A stretch of 31,904 bases of DNA, from positions 1 to 31,904 of the forward strand of contig UQZH01000020.1 in the NCBI GenBank assembly GCA_900545445.1, given 5' to 3'. This stretch comes from an uncultured Collinsella sp. Lineage in GTDB: Bacteria > Actinomycetota > Coriobacteriia > Coriobacteriales > Coriobacteriaceae. A model generated the notes under the pieces. It was not told the origin of the DNA. It ran no database searches and saw only the letters and a program-made list of their open reading frames with translations. Positions within the stretch are counted from its first letter, which is position 1. The number at the start of each line of letters is the position of its first letter. The position numbers were made by a program, and so were the translations under genes. Below, piece by piece: positions 31,325 through 31,904 of the stretch.

Positions 31325-31904
31325 TAGTTTTGTCAACCGTCGGGGCTACTCCCGGTAGGGCACCCGGTCGCGCATCACGGCGTATATCGCCCTGAGCCGC
31401 TTCCTCGCGACGGCCTTGAGCGCCCGCCCGTGCCCCATGCCCCGCGCCCTGCAGGCCCGGTAGTACTCGCCGTAGCGCCCCGAGGACCTCACCAGGCTGT
31501 TGCACGAGAAGATCAGCAGGGACTTGAGCCTCGCGTCGCCGCGCCTGGACGCCCTGACCGACCTCACCGACGTGCCGGAGCTCCTCACCCTCGGGGCTAT
31601 GCCGCAGTACGAGGCCAGGTGGTCGTGGTCCGGGAACCTCCCGATGTCGACCGACACCGCGAGCTGCGCCGCGGTCCTCGGGCCGATGCCGGGCACGGTG
31701 AGCAGGCACGCGTAGGTCTCGTCGCCCTCGAGCAGCGCCGCCGTCTCGGCCTCGAGGGCCCCGGCCTCGTCGAGGGCCTCCGATATCCGGGCGGCCAGGA
31801 ACCTGACCTGCCTGTTCTCGGCCTCGATGAGCGCCGGCGGGGGCGCGGTGGAGGCGGCCGCGGCCTCCCCGGCGGCCTCGGCCCGCGGGCCCCCGGCCCC
31901 GGAG
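31325..31904 (-). mobile_element. IS110-type insertion sequence, one end
   Basis: The element runs from the window edge to a point between about 31310 and 31345, beyond the transposase stop; the exact boundary cannot be fixed because this family lacks long terminal inverted repeats. A TTGACA (31336-31331, minus strand) near this end points toward the ECF genes. Confidence 0.7.
31346..31904 (-). CDS. IS110-family transposase, C-terminal part (cut by window end)
   Basis: The frame is open to the last base of the window, so the start lies outside; about 185 residues are visible. They hold a coiled segment (ALIEAENRQVRFLAARI) and the IS116/IS110/IS902 domain: TVPGIGPRTAAQLAVSVDIG, FPDHDHLASYCGIAPRV and SSGTSVRSVRASRRGDARL, where a Ser in this region is the known family nucleophile. 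It is far richer in GC than the neighbours. The DEDD half is outside the window. A normal stop (TAG, 31348-31346) suggests an intact C-terminus. Confidence 0.88.
   Translation of the reverse strand, partial: SGAGGPRAEAAGEAAAASTAPPPALIEAENRQVRFLAARISEALDEAGALEAETAALLEGDETYACLLTVPGIGPRTAAQLAVSVDIGRFPDHDHLASYCGIAPRVRSSGTSVRSVRASRRGDARLKSLLIFSCNSLVRSSGRYGEYYRACRARGMGHGRALKAVARKRLRAIYAVMRDRVPYRE

Noticed and set aside
1..31904. CRISPR arrays, tRNA or rRNA genes
   Set aside because: No regularly spaced repeats and no tRNA- or rRNA-like sequence were seen on reading both strands.

Overview
The window looks like a chromosomal segment of a high-GC, Gram-positive anaerobe of the class Coriobacteriia, most likely a Collinsella-like gut bacterium. 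This rests on codon usage, gene content and gene style: acetylase-type lysine synthesis, a D-Asp ligase with an aspartate racemase, an ECF transporter, L-lactate dehydrogenase, and a helix-turn-helix gene next to a Ser/Thr kinase gene. The assignment is by impression, since no database could be searched. Most of the window is GC-rich and dense. Three parts stand out in composition: the AT-richer left end (1-1750), the AT-richer toxin-antitoxin locus (8720-9480), and the very GC-rich IS110-type element at the right end (about 31346-31904).

Left to right: (1) 1-1750 holds the 3' part of a B12-binding-type radical SAM gene, then a 36-codon peptide gene with an excellent ribosome binding site and a strong terminator. 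This has the layout of a peptide-modification (RiPP-like) locus and is the best candidate here for an undescribed system. (2) 1879-8704 carries housekeeping and accessory genes: nadE, a class I aminotransferase, ldh, a DUF2974-type alpha/beta hydrolase bracketed by two copies of a 29-bp hairpin repeat, and an NdpA/YejK-like nucleoid protein. (3) 8727-9516 is a Phd/RelE-type toxin-antitoxin pair behind a 42-bp palindrome. (4) 9569-9706 holds a large inverted-repeat structure.

(5) 9710-15405 is the lysine/diaminopimelate locus. On the minus strand a lysine riboswitch precedes a lysA-dapA gene fusion, then dapB and dapH. Divergently, on the plus strand, lies an M20 deacetylase that fits the N-acetyl-diaminopimelate deacetylase step. 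With the class I aminotransferase at 3998 as a possible partner, this covers most of the acetylase variant of the pathway; dapF is not in the window.

(6) 15499-22480 is a five-gene minus-strand cluster: an Old Yellow Enzyme-type Fe-S flavoprotein, the large and small parts of an aconitase X enzyme, an M20 peptidase and an MFS transporter. It looks like a catabolic unit that imports, hydrolyses, dehydrates and reduces an unknown substrate. (7) 22703-25103 encodes a membrane-anchored FxLYD protein, a small helix-turn-helix-like protein and a membrane-bound Ser/Thr kinase. (8) 25143-28678 is cell-wall related: a secreted coiled-coil lysozyme-like enzyme (minus strand), a D-aspartate ligase-like ATP-grasp enzyme and aspartate racemase (plus strand), consistent with D-Asp in peptidoglycan crossbridges. 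(9) 28803-31293 encodes ECF transporter parts, a double-ATPase fusion and EcfT, with no S component in view. An IS110-type transposase gene (cut by the window end) lies just upstream. No tRNA, rRNA or CRISPR array was seen.
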